Assembly (NCBI GenBank): GCA_015256455.1
Contig: JABZMB010000041.1
Coordinates: forward strand, 1 to 12,068
DNA length: 12,068 nt
Direction: 5' to 3'
From: Solobacterium sp.
Lineage (GTDB): Bacteria; Bacillota_I; Bacilli_A; Erysipelotrichales; Erysipelotrichaceae
Shown here: positions 1 through 6,940 of the stretch, one piece after another
Layout of the letters: each line of letters begins with the position of its first letter
Numbering within the stretch: the stretch's first letter is position 1
Position numbers and translations under genes: made by a program
Notes under the pieces: generated by a model
Told to the model about the DNA's origin: nothing
Seen by the model: the letters and a program-made list of their open reading frames with translations, nothing else
Databases searched by the model: none

Positions 1-135
1 GCAAAGTGTAATTTTCAAATAAAATAAAAAATTCACAAATTAAATTGATAATTTTTGTTATTTTATTTGTACTAATTAGTATAAATTAAAAACAAATATA
101 AATAAAAATGACAATTGTATAAAATTAAATAGTTT
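1..135. other. AT-rich intergenic stretch, no gene seen
   Basis: Extremely A/T-rich DNA, mostly runs of A and T, with no ORF having a ribosome binding site and no hairpin of note. It precedes the terminator at 136-165, so it is probably the far 3' flank of a gene outside the window or a spacer. I see no tRNA, riboswitch or protein-coding signal in it. Confidence 0.5.
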
Positions 136-165
136 AAAAAAGTGGCTATAGATAGCCACTTTTTT
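136..165. terminator. Bidirectional intrinsic terminator upstream of the mgl operon
   Basis: An 8-bp perfect stem (141-148 AGTGGCTA with 153-160 TAGCCACT, loop TAGA) is flanked by five A on the left and five T on the right. It can therefore terminate transcription from either direction. It insulates the mgl promoter from whatever lies to the left. Confidence 0.85.
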
Positions 166-243
166 ACATCTTCTAGTTTCCGGACAACGTAAAATTAAAA
201 GTATATACAGTAAATCCTTAAGAATTTATAAAGAGGATATGCG

Positions 244-272
244 TTGACGGTCAATTTGCATGGTGATATTAT
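244..272 (+). promoter_or_regulatory. mgl operon promoter (sigma-A type)
   Basis: The -35 is TTGACG at 244-249 and the -10 is TATTAT at 267-272, separated by the optimal 17 bp. A TGA just before the -10 (264-266) gives an extended -10 element. Transcription should start near 279-281, about 66 nt before the mglB start codon. This is the best promoter match in the window, fitting a highly expressed binding-protein gene. Confidence 0.85.
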
Positions 273-288
273 TTTTTCATCGGAAACG

Positions 289-302
289 CGAAAGCGCTTT
301 CC
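289..302 (+). promoter_or_regulatory. cre / LacI-GalR-type operator in the mglB leader
   Basis: Positions 290-301 read GAAAGCGCTTTC, a perfect 12-bp palindrome centred on a CG step. This is the core of CcpA cre sites (TGAAAGCGCTTTCA) and of many LacI/GalR-family operators. The outermost consensus T and A positions are C and C here. It starts about 10 nt downstream of the predicted transcription start, a position from which a bound repressor can block polymerase. Which protein binds (CcpA or a dedicated GalR-like regulator) cannot be told from this window, since no regulator gene is present. Confidence 0.75.
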
Positions 303-346
303 ACAGTTTCAAAGCCAAATAATTCAGGGGAGGAAAGAAAACTTTT

Positions 347-1594
347 ATGAAGAAATTATTTGCGGTTATGACTTCTGCAGTCGTAGCACTATCACTCGTT
401 GGTTGTGGTCCTAAGACGAGCAGCACAGGCGGAAGCTCTAGCACAGAATCAACAGTTTCAAACGCTGATAAGCCATTAGTATGGTACAATCGTCAGCCAT
501 CTAACAGCACAACAGGTGAGTTAGATAAAGAAGCATTAAACTTCAACAAGGATACTTACTATGTAGGTTTCGATGCTAACCAGGGTGCAGAATTACAGGG
601 TAAGATGGTTGCTGATTACATTGCAGCTCACAAGGATATCATCGACCGTAACGGCGATGGTGTTATCGGTTATGTATTAGCTATCGGTGACGTTGGACAC
701 AACGACTCTATCGCTCGTACAAGAGGTGTTCGTAAGGCTTTAGGTACAGCTGTTGAAAAGGATGGCGCTGTCGATGCTACTCCAGCAGGAACAAACACAG
801 ATGGTTCTGCTACAGTTGTTAAAGATGGTAAGGTTGGCGACCTCAAGGTTCGTGAACTTGCTTCTCAGGAAATGAAGAACTCTGCAGGTGCTACATGGGA
901 TGCTGCTACTGCAGGTAACGCAATCGGTACATGGTCAGCTTCATTCGGTGATGAAATTGACTTAGTTATCTCTAACAATGACGGTATGGGTATGTCAATG
1001 TTCACAGCATGGGCTAAGGAAAAGAAGGTTCCTACATTCGGTTACGATGCTAACAGTGATGCAGTAGCTGCTATCGCTGAAGGTTACGGCGGAACAATTT
1101 CTCAGCATGCTGACGTTCAGGCTTACTTAACATTAAGAGTATTACGTAACGCTTTAGACGGTGTTGATATCAAGACAGGTATCGCTACAGCTGACGAAGC
1201 TGGAAACGTTCTTGAAGAAGGCGTTGACTACGTATACAATGAAGCAGATCGTTCATTCTATGCATTGAACCTTGCTGTTACAGCTGATAACTACAAGAAC
1301 TTCATGGATGCTACTAAGACATTTGAACCAGTATCTAAGGAAGTTAAGAGCGAAACTAAGAAGGTTTGGTTGGACATCTATAACGCTTCAGACAACTTCT
1401 TAAGCTCAACATACCAGCCATTACTTGAAAAGTATGATGACTTACTACACTTGGATGTTGAATACATCGGTGGTGATGGCCAGACTGAGTCAAATATCAC
1501 AAACCGTTTAGGAAACCCAAGTCAATATGATGCGTATGCTATTAACATGGTTAAGACAGACAACGCTACATCATATACTTCACTCTTAAAGTAA
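347..1594 (+). CDS. mglB: Galactose/glucose-binding lipoprotein MglB, circularly permuted
   Basis: Substrate-binding subunit of a galactose/methyl-galactoside ABC importer, 415 aa, anchored outside the membrane. A lipoprotein signal peptide ends at a lipobox LVGC (Cys20), followed by a Ser/Thr-rich linker to about residue 41. The body starts at KPLVWYNRQPS (42-52), which matches the strand that begins near residue 87 of E. coli mature MglB. It then runs through GHNDSIART (117-125), ATWDAA (182-187), ISNND (208-212) and FGYDAN (231-236). After a short linker (about 324-338), the C-terminal ~77 residues (VWLDIYNASDNF at 340-351, then YAINMV at 397-402) match classical MglB residues 1-85. Ligand residues N48, H118, D120, R124, W184, N211, D234, Y345, D349 and F351 are present; classical N256 is Q253. 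A calcium-loop-like DRNGDG lies at 100-105. The Shine-Dalgarno site GGGGAGG (327-333) sits 13 nt before ATG. The product family is certain; the permutation is my reading of the alignment. Confidence 0.93.
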   Translation: MKKLFAVMTSAVVALSLVGCGPKTSSTGGSSSTESTVSNADKPLVWYNRQPSNSTTGELDKEALNFNKDTYYVGFDANQGAELQGKMVADYIAAHKDIIDRNGDGVIGYVLAIGDVGHNDSIARTRGVRKALGTAVEKDGAVDATPAGTNTDGSATVVKDGKVGDLKVRELASQEMKNSAGATWDAATAGNAIGTWSASFGDEIDLVISNNDGMGMSMFTAWAKEKKVPTFGYDANSDAVAAIAEGYGGTISQHADVQAYLTLRVLRNALDGVDIKTGIATADEAGNVLEEGVDYVYNEADRSFYALNLAVTADNYKNFMDATKTFEPVSKEVKSETKKVWLDIYNASDNFLSSTYQPLLEKYDDLLHLDVEYIGGDGQTESNITNRLGNPSQYDAYAINMVKTDNATSYTSLLK

Positions 1595-1610
1595 TTCAGT
1601 AAGATTTTCT

Positions 1611-1656
1611 AAGAGGCTAGCAGGTAGGCTTTTGAAAACCTGGTAGCCTCTTTCTA
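1611..1656 (+). promoter_or_regulatory. Long mglB-mglA intercistronic hairpin (attenuator or mRNA 3' stabiliser)
   Basis: A 9-bp outer stem (1611-1619 with 1644-1652), one G-G mismatch, then a 5-bp inner stem (1621-1625 with 1638-1642) close a 12-nt loop. The 3' side continues TTTCT, a weak T-tract, and no new promoter is obvious before mglA. Such hairpins after a binding-protein gene usually cause partial termination or protect the upstream message, so that binding protein is made in excess over the membrane subunits. That role is inferred here. Confidence 0.75.
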
Positions 1657-1715
1657 AGTAGTTTGTAGTTAACCATACTGCTTATGATTTTTAGTTAAAC
1701 AGGGGTAAATCAATT

Positions 1716-3224
1716 ATGTCAGAAAGAAATGACAATTTAATCTTGTCGATAAAGGGCATGTCGAAATCATTCGGCAGAAACAGAGTACTTGATCACATCA
1801 ATTTAGATGTGAAACCCGGCTCAATTATGGGTCTCATGGGTGAAAATGGTGCCGGCAAATCCACTATGATGAAGTGTTTGTTCGGTACATATCAAAAAGA
1901 TGAAGGAAGTATCTTCCTAGATGGAAAAGAAGTAAGTTTTACTGGTCCAAAAGATGCGCTTGAAAATGGTATTGCGATGGTTCACCAAGAATTGAATCAG
2001 TGCTTAGAGCGTAGTGTTATTGATAACCTATTCTTAGGACGTTATCCAGTAAACTCTTTAGGTGTTGTTGATGAAGGAAGAATGAAGAAGGAAGCTTCTG
2101 AGTTATTCCGTAGCTTAGGTATTACAGTCAATTTGACACAGCCAATGCGTACGATGTCCGTATCTGCTCGTCAGATGTGTGAAATCGCAAAGGCTATTTC
2201 GTATCATTCCAAGATTATTGTTTTGGATGAGCCTACATCATCATTAACAGAACCAGAAGTTAAGAAGTTATTCCAGATGATGCGTAAGCTACGTAGTCAG
2301 GGTATTTCCATTATCTATATTTCTCATAAGATGGATGAAATTTTTGATATATGTGATCAGGTGTCTGTATTGCGTGATGGTAAGATGATCATGACAAAAG
2401 ATATTACTGACACAAATATGAATGACTTGATTGCGGCGATGGTTGGACGTTCTCTTGATAACCGTTTCCCTCCGGTTGATAATACACCAGGTGAAACGAT
2501 TCTTTCTGTCAAGGATCTTTCTACGAAGTTTGCGCCTTACCTCGATGACGTTAGTTTCGATGTTAAGGAAGGTGAAATCTTCGGCTTGTATGGTCTAGTT
2601 GGTGCTGGACGTACAGAGTTAATGGAAACAATCTTTGGCGTTCGTACAAGAGCAGCAGGTCGTGTTTATTACAATGGCAAGCTCATGAACTTCGATAGTG
2701 CAAAAGAAGCCATGGACAATGGATTCGCTATGATTACCGAAGAAAGAAAGGCTAACGGATTATTCTTAAAGAGTGATTTAACTTTCAATACTTGTATTGC
2801 AAATATGGATCACTATAAGAATGGTATTGTTGTATCTGATGAGAAGATGAAGAAGGCAACAGTTAAGCAAATTGCCTTAATGCATACAAAGTGTATGGGA
2901 CCAGATGATGCAATTACATCACTATCTGGTGGTAACCAACAGAAGATCATCTTCGGTAAGTGGTTAGAAAGAAATCCAAAGGTATTTATGATGGATGAGC
3001 CAACTCGTGGTATCGACGTTGGTGCAAAATACGAGATTTATGATTTAATTATCAAGATGGCGAAGATGGGTAAGACAATTATTGTATGTTCATCTGAAAT
3101 GCCAGAGATTCTCGGTATCACAAATCGAATCGGTGTTATGTCCAATGGACGTCTTGCCGGAATCGTTAATACAAAAGAGACAAATCAGGAAGAACTCCTG
3201 AGACTCAGCGCAATGTATTTGTAA
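1716..3224 (+). CDS. mglA: Galactose/methyl-galactoside import ATPase MglA
   Basis: Energy-coupling subunit of the mgl importer, 502 aa, cytoplasmic, with two fused ABC ATPase domains as is normal for sugar CUT2 importers. Domain 1 has Walker A GENGAGKST (42-50), a signature-like MSVSARQ (147-153) and Walker B IIVLDEPT (167-174). Domain 2 has a degenerate P-loop GLVGAGRTE (293-301), the canonical signature LSGGNQQK (403-410) and Walker B VFMMDEPTRG (423-432). The MSVS...QM signature of domain 1 is the MglA/RbsA type. Length is that of E. coli MglA (about 506). It begins 121 nt after mglB, beyond the hairpin, with AGGGG at 1701-1705 ten nt before ATG. It ends 15 nt before mglC. Ribose-type ATPases are close relatives, but the partner proteins point to galactose. 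Confidence 0.95.
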   Translation: MSERNDNLILSIKGMSKSFGRNRVLDHINLDVKPGSIMGLMGENGAGKSTMMKCLFGTYQKDEGSIFLDGKEVSFTGPKDALENGIAMVHQELNQCLERSVIDNLFLGRYPVNSLGVVDEGRMKKEASELFRSLGITVNLTQPMRTMSVSARQMCEIAKAISYHSKIIVLDEPTSSLTEPEVKKLFQMMRKLRSQGISIIYISHKMDEIFDICDQVSVLRDGKMIMTKDITDTNMNDLIAAMVGRSLDNRFPPVDNTPGETILSVKDLSTKFAPYLDDVSFDVKEGEIFGLYGLVGAGRTELMETIFGVRTRAAGRVYYNGKLMNFDSAKEAMDNGFAMITEERKANGLFLKSDLTFNTCIANMDHYKNGIVVSDEKMKKATVKQIALMHTKCMGPDDAITSLSGGNQQKIIFGKWLERNPKVFMMDEPTRGIDVGAKYEIYDLIIKMAKMGKTIIVCSSEMPEILGITNRIGVMSNGRLAGIVNTKETNQEELLRLSAMYL

Positions 3225-3239
3225 TCGGAGGGGTTAGAC

Positions 3240-4922
3240 ATGAGTCAAAATAACGAAAAATTAGGGGCAGAGATTCTCTCTGTTGATCAGGAAGAAAGCC
3301 TACTAAAACCAATTACGGACCACGTAGGTAAGATTCAAGCACAAATCGATGAATTACGTAAAGATGGAACAGATAAGACAGTTGAGTTACTAAACGTAAT
3401 TCAGATGACAAAGAACGATAAGAGCTTATCAAAGAGCGAAAAGGAAAACCGTATCGCTGAGGCTAAGAAGGCTTTAGAAGCTGCTCAACAAGTTGAAAAA
3501 GCAAATAAGCCAGCTGTAGATAAGTTAATCAATGAAGGCGTTACTTATTTAAATCAGCATTTTGAAAAGGAATACTATTCAAAGGTTGTCGCAAGTTGCG
3601 CTGCTGAAAAAACTCTTGCCGCAAAGAGATATAGCGATCTTTTAGCTGAACTAAAGAATGTTCATGCACAGAATCTTTCTAAGATTACTGGTAATGACGC
3701 TGATGCAAAACAAGAACTCAAAGATGAAAAGTATGTATATAAGAATAAAGTCTTTGATGCAAAATTAACATACCAAAAGGAATTACAAGCAATTAAGGAT
3801 CGTAAACACGAAGCGTTTATTCAACGTTATCATTTAATCGATCTATTGAAGATGTCTAAGTTCAGCTTTGCTGAAACACAGGTACAGAAGATTGAACATT
3901 ACTTATATACATTCAACCGCAAGGATTGGTTATTACGTAATGGTCTATATCTAGTCATTATTCTTGTATTTATTGGCTTAGGTATCGTTACTCCAATTAT
4001 CAAGAAAACTCCTTTATTTACAGTCAATAACATCTTAAATATCTTACAGCAGGCATCTCCAAGAATGTTCTTGGCATTAGGTGTAGCTGGTGTGATAATG
4101 CTTGCAGGTACTGACTTATCCATCGGACGTATGGTGGGTATGGGTATGGTAGCTTCAACAATTATCATGCATAAGGGTATTAACACTGGTGCTGTATTTG
4201 GTAAGGTGTTCGACTTTACAAATCTTCCAATTGGCCTAAGAGCAATCATGGCACTTGTTGTATGTATTATCTTATGTACAATCTTTACTTCCATTGCTGG
4301 TTTCTTCAAGGCGAAGTATAAGATGCACCCATTTATTTCATCTATGTCTAACATGTTAATCATCTTCGGTATGGTTACATATGCGACAAAGGGTGTATCC
4401 TTCGGTGCTATCGAAAATGATATTCCAGCAATGATTATTCCAAAGATTGGTAACTTCCCAACAATTATCTTATGGGCTGCTATAGCTGTAATTGTTGTAT
4501 GGTTTATTTGGAATAAGACAACATTTGGTAAGAACCTATATGCAGTGGGTGGAAACCCAGAAGCTGCTGCTGTATCAGGTATTGATGTATTCAAGGTAAC
4601 AATCATGGCATTCGTTATGGCTGGTGTACTCTATGGATTTGGTGCATGGTTAGAATGTAACCGAATGGTAGGTTCCGGTTCTGCTGCGTATGGTCAGGGT
4701 TGGGATATGGACGCTATTGCTGCTTGCGTAGTAGGTGGTGTATCCTTCTCTGGTGGTATCGGTAAGATTTCTGGTGTTGTTGTCGGTGTAACAATCTTTA
4801 CAGCTTTAACATACTCATTAACAATCTTAGGTATTGATACAAACCTTCAGTTCGTATTCGAAGGTCTCATCATCTTAGCTGCGGTAACATTGGACTGCTT
4901 AAAGTACGTTCAAAAGAAGTAA
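3240..4922 (+). CDS. mglC: Galactose/methyl-galactoside permease MglC with long N-terminal coiled-coil-like extension
   Basis: Membrane-spanning subunit of the mgl importer. Residues from about 230 to 560 align along their whole length with E. coli MglC. The first membrane segment is at about 234-254. GVAGVIMLAGTDLSIGR is at 281-297, the ATPase-coupling loop GGNPEAAAVSGI at 437-448, DAIAACVVGGVSFSGG at 491-506, and the end is LDCLKYVQKK. The first ~225 residues have no counterpart in the usual ~336-aa protein. They are hydrophilic, rich in K, E, A and Q, contain no membrane segment and look largely alpha-helical or coiled coil. Since the MglC N-terminus faces the cytoplasm, the extension should be cytoplasmic. 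The start is well supported: a very strong GGAGGGG (3227-3233) lies 6 nt before ATG. A terminator follows directly. The role of the extension is unknown. Confidence 0.94.
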   Translation: MSQNNEKLGAEILSVDQEESLLKPITDHVGKIQAQIDELRKDGTDKTVELLNVIQMTKNDKSLSKSEKENRIAEAKKALEAAQQVEKANKPAVDKLINEGVTYLNQHFEKEYYSKVVASCAAEKTLAAKRYSDLLAELKNVHAQNLSKITGNDADAKQELKDEKYVYKNKVFDAKLTYQKELQAIKDRKHEAFIQRYHLIDLLKMSKFSFAETQVQKIEHYLYTFNRKDWLLRNGLYLVIILVFIGLGIVTPIIKKTPLFTVNNILNILQQASPRMFLALGVAGVIMLAGTDLSIGRMVGMGMVASTIIMHKGINTGAVFGKVFDFTNLPIGLRAIMALVVCIILCTIFTSIAGFFKAKYKMHPFISSMSNMLIIFGMVTYATKGVSFGAIENDIPAMIIPKIGNFPTIILWAAIAVIVVWFIWNKTTFGKNLYAVGGNPEAAAVSGIDVFKVTIMAFVMAGVLYGFGAWLECNRMVGSGSAAYGQGWDMDAIAACVVGGVSFSGGIGKISGVVVGVTIFTALTYSLTILGIDTNLQFVFEGLIILAAVTLDCLKYVQKK

Positions 4923-4930
4923 TTCAATTT

Positions 4931-4960
4931 GCGGAAACCAGAAATGGCTTCCGCTTTTTT
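4931..4960 (+). terminator. mgl operon terminator
   Basis: Stem GCGGAAACC (4931-4939) pairs with GGCTTCCGC (4946-4954) with one A-C mismatch and a 6-nt loop, followed by six T (4955-4960). It lies 9 nt after the mglC stop codon and closes the transporter operon. Confidence 0.9.
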
Positions 4961-4977
4961 ATATGTTTATTCTCGGG

Positions 4978-4989
4978 TATAATACTGAT
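4978..4989 (+). promoter_or_regulatory. -10 element immediately before the 191-aa gene
   Basis: A perfect TATAAT at 4978-4983 is followed by 6 nt (ACTGAT) and then ATG at 4990. The -35 position at 17 bp is only the T-run of the mgl terminator, so the -35 is poor. If used, transcription would start at or next to the A of the start codon. Confidence 0.55.
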
Positions 4990-5565
4990 ATGGAAATCAA
5001 TGAACTAAAAGAAAAATATTATTCTATAGACAATAGTTATGAACGCTATATGTTACTTCAAGAATACCAAAATGATCATGGTATAGATGAAATTGTAAAA
5101 GGTATGTTGGAAGTATTACTGAAGCGTTATGGAAATGCAAAGTTAAGAAAACCTGCTGATCATTTTATGCATGCATGTTTAATGATGAAGGTGATGGCTG
5201 ACGAAAGTTTTGGAAGCCTTACACTTACAAAGAAAAAGCAGGAATATCAACAATTCCTACGAGAACTAGCGCTAAATGATGAACAATCTGAATATCTAAT
5301 TGCAGAGTGGAAACATCTGGCTAGAACCTACATTCGTTTAAGTAAAAAGAACAATTCAAAATCATACTTCTTTGGAATGGGGAAGCGCGATGAACATGTA
5401 GTTGTTGGAAATGTGGCAGATGAAATCATAAGTATCTTTGTCCGCTTACCAAAACGACTAGGATACTCAAAAGAAGTTGCAGGTTTGTGTCAGGTAGTGA
5501 TGGATACATTCCTAGAAGAGTTTCCAAATGATGAGGAAGTATTAAATCGTGCAATGAAAAAGTGA
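4990..5565 (+). CDS. Uncharacterised 191-aa helical protein, possibly leaderless
   Basis: I do not recognise this protein with confidence. From memory it recalls small Firmicutes proteins filed as DUF6553, which is unverified. It is soluble and charged, with no signal peptide or membrane segment and a mostly helical look. It opens MEINELKEKYYSIDNSYERY and later contains FFGMGKRDEHVVVG (about residues 126-139). An in-frame ATG at 4963 would give 9 more residues (MFILGYNTD), but it lies at the tail of the mgl terminator, upstream of the TATAAT, and has no Shine-Dalgarno site. I therefore prefer 4990. That start also lacks a ribosome site but falls exactly where transcription should begin. The stop codon lies inside the following terminator hairpin. 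The gene is single and convergent with deoD. Confidence 0.72.
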   Translation: MEINELKEKYYSIDNSYERYMLLQEYQNDHGIDEIVKGMLEVLLKRYGNAKLRKPADHFMHACLMMKVMADESFGSLTLTKKKQEYQQFLRELALNDEQSEYLIAEWKHLARTYIRLSKKNNSKSYFFGMGKRDEHVVVGNVADEIISIFVRLPKRLGYSKEVAGLCQVVMDTFLEEFPNDEEVLNRAMKK

Positions 5566-5584
5566 ACCAATTGGTTCACTTTTT
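5557..5584. terminator. Bidirectional terminator between convergent genes
   Basis: A perfect 8-bp stem (AGTGAACC 5561-5568 with GGTTCACT 5573-5580, loop AATT) is flanked by A-run 5557-5560 and T-run 5580-5584. It serves both the plus-strand 191-aa gene and minus-strand deoD. The TGA stop of the plus gene (5563-5565) is inside the stem. Confidence 0.9.
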
Positions 5585-5587
5585 GAT

Positions 5588-6304
5588 TTAGTCAGCGATT
5601 GCAGCGTCTAAAGCAATCTTCATCATATCTGTGAAGGCTGTTTGACGTTGTTCAGCAGTTGTAATTTCTGGTGATACAAAGCTATCAGAAATTGTTAGTA
5701 AGCAAGCTGCGTTCTTTCCTAAGACATTTGCATTTGAGAATAGTGCAAAACTTTCCATTTCAACACCTAAGCAATGTAGTTCATCTACTACCTTTGGTAG
5801 GTATGTAACGTTCTTTTCGCGATAGAATACGTCAGATGAATGAATTAAACCTTCAGTAATCTTCATTCCAAGATTTTCTGCAGCCTTTTTAATCTTTTCA
5901 TTTAATTCTGCAGATGGCTTAATTGTATCACTTGTATTTCCGCACTGTTCTCTTGCGAATGAAGATTCGGAATAAGCTGCATCTGCTAGAATTACATCAA
6001 ATAATTTTAATTCTGGTTGATAAGCACCAGCAGAACCGATACGAATAATGTTTTCTACATCATATTCTGTAAATAACTCGTAAGAGTAGATGCCGATAGA
6101 TGGCATTCCCATTCCTGATGCCATAACGGATACAGGCTTACCTTTCCAAGTTCCTGTGTATCCTTGAACACCGCGTACGTTATTAACTAATACTGGATTC
6201 TCCAAGAATGTTTCAGCAATAAACTTCGCACGAAGTGGATCACCTGGCATTAAGACTGTTTTTGCAAACTGGCCTTTTTCGGCACTGTTATGTGGTGTAG
6301 ACAT
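5588..6304 (-). CDS. deoD: Purine nucleoside phosphorylase, DeoD type
   Basis: Cytoplasmic purine-salvage enzyme that splits purine (deoxy)nucleosides with phosphate into free base and (deoxy)ribose-1-phosphate. At 238 aa it has the family length and keeps the E. coli numbering. Present are His5, GDPLR (21-25), Arg44, RIGSAG (88-93), GMGMPSIGIYSYEL (64-77), the nucleoside-binding VEMES (181-185) and SDS with catalytic Asp207. The start is supported by a GAGGA site complementary to 6311-6315, about 6-7 nt upstream of ATG. It follows yfcE on the same strand with a 38-nt gap that contains a TATAAT, so it may be transcribed both with yfcE and alone. A bidirectional terminator lies just beyond its stop. 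Confidence 0.96.
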   Translation of the reverse strand: MSTPHNSAEKGQFAKTVLMPGDPLRAKFIAETFLENPVLVNNVRGVQGYTGTWKGKPVSVMASGMGMPSIGIYSYELFTEYDVENIIRIGSAGAYQPELKLFDVILADAAYSESSFAREQCGNTSDTIKPSAELNEKIKKAAENLGMKITEGLIHSSDVFYREKNVTYLPKVVDELHCLGVEMESFALFSNANVLGKNAACLLTISDSFVSPEITTAEQRQTAFTDMMKIALDAAIAD

Positions 6305-6330
6305 GATTAATCCTCAACTTTCTTTTCTCT

Positions 6331-6336
6331 ATTATA
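6331..6336 (-). promoter_or_regulatory. Possible deoD promoter -10
   Basis: On the minus strand this reads TATAAT, 26 nt upstream of the deoD ATG, in the yfcE-deoD gap. The matching -35 position falls within the yfcE 3' end and is a poor match, so this is a moderate call. Confidence 0.4.
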
Positions 6337-6342
6337 CATGAT

Positions 6343-6900
6343 TTATAGCCAATCTGTATGCATGTATTGTTTATGATCTAGTGTGTAAACTGTAAATCCA
6401 TCTTCGTTGATAATGGCGTATGTTCTTGGATGGTTTTCTTTTGGTAAAGAGATGGATCCTGGGTTTAAAAGTAAGATGCCATCTTTTTCATAAGCAGTTG
6501 GAATATGCGTGTGACCTGAAAGGAAACTATCTCCCACACTTAGGGTAGGTAGATTATTTGGACTATATACATGGCCGTGTGACATAAAGATTTGATGTGC
6601 TCCATGGAAAAGGATATTGTAGTCAGCAGTAATTGGAAAGTTCAGTACCATCTGGTCTACTTCCGCATCACAGTTACCACGTACTGCAATAATCTTATCT
6701 TTGAATGCATTCATAATTGAAATGACTTCTTTTGGGGCATAGTCGCTTGGTAAGTCATTTCTCGGACCGTGATATAAAACATCCCCTAGGCAGAGAATTT
6801 TATCTACGTGATGATATGAGAAGGCCTCTTCCATTGCTTTAGCACCTGAAAGAGCACCGTGAATATCGGATACTACTAAAAATGTCTGTGGATTCGTCAT
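6343..6900 (-). CDS. yfcE: YfcE-type metallophosphodiesterase
   Basis: Cytoplasmic phosphodiesterase of the calcineurin-like superfamily, 185 aa (E. coli YfcE is 184). The E. coli enzyme hydrolyses artificial phosphodiesters with Mn2+; its natural substrate is not settled. Metal-binding residues are visible: SDIHG (Asp12, His14), LGDVLYHGPRN (Asp40), RGNCDAEVDQM (Asn76), SHGH (His108, His110) and GHTH (His130, His132). The NPGS motif follows at about 146-149. GDVLxHGPRNxLPxxYAP and RGNCDxEVDQM are diagnostic of YfcE rather than of the related MJ0936 type. The ribosome site AGAGG, complementary to 6911-6915, supports the start. The gene is divergent from coaBC and upstream of deoD on the same strand. 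Confidence 0.93.
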   Translation of the reverse strand: MTNPQTFLVVSDIHGALSGAKAMEEAFSYHHVDKILCLGDVLYHGPRNDLPSDYAPKEVISIMNAFKDKIIAVRGNCDAEVDQMVLNFPITADYNILFHGAHQIFMSHGHVYSPNNLPTLSVGDSFLSGHTHIPTAYEKDGILLLNPGSISLPKENHPRTYAIINEDGFTVYTLDHKQYMHTDWL

Positions 6901-6940
6901 ATTTCATATACCTCTGCCACTAATATTAGCATATTTTGCG

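Noticed and set aside
239..247. Mini-ORF (Met-Arg-stop) with an AGAGG before it, as a leader peptide for mglB
   Set aside because: It lies upstream of and overlapping the -35 of the best promoter, so it would not be in the mRNA.
277..489. 70-aa minus-strand ORF over the mglB start and operator
   Set aside because: It overlaps the signal peptide coding region and promoter of mglB and has no family features.
347..1594. MglB as a truncated or frameshifted pseudogene because its start lacks the usual N-terminal strand
   Set aside because: The missing segment is present at the C-terminus, the frame is intact, and signal peptide, lipobox and pocket residues are all there.
3899..4606. 235-aa minus-strand ORF inside mglC
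   Set aside because: It is a shadow of the permease coding frame: it lies wholly inside mglC, has no plausible ribosome site, and mglC matches its family throughout.
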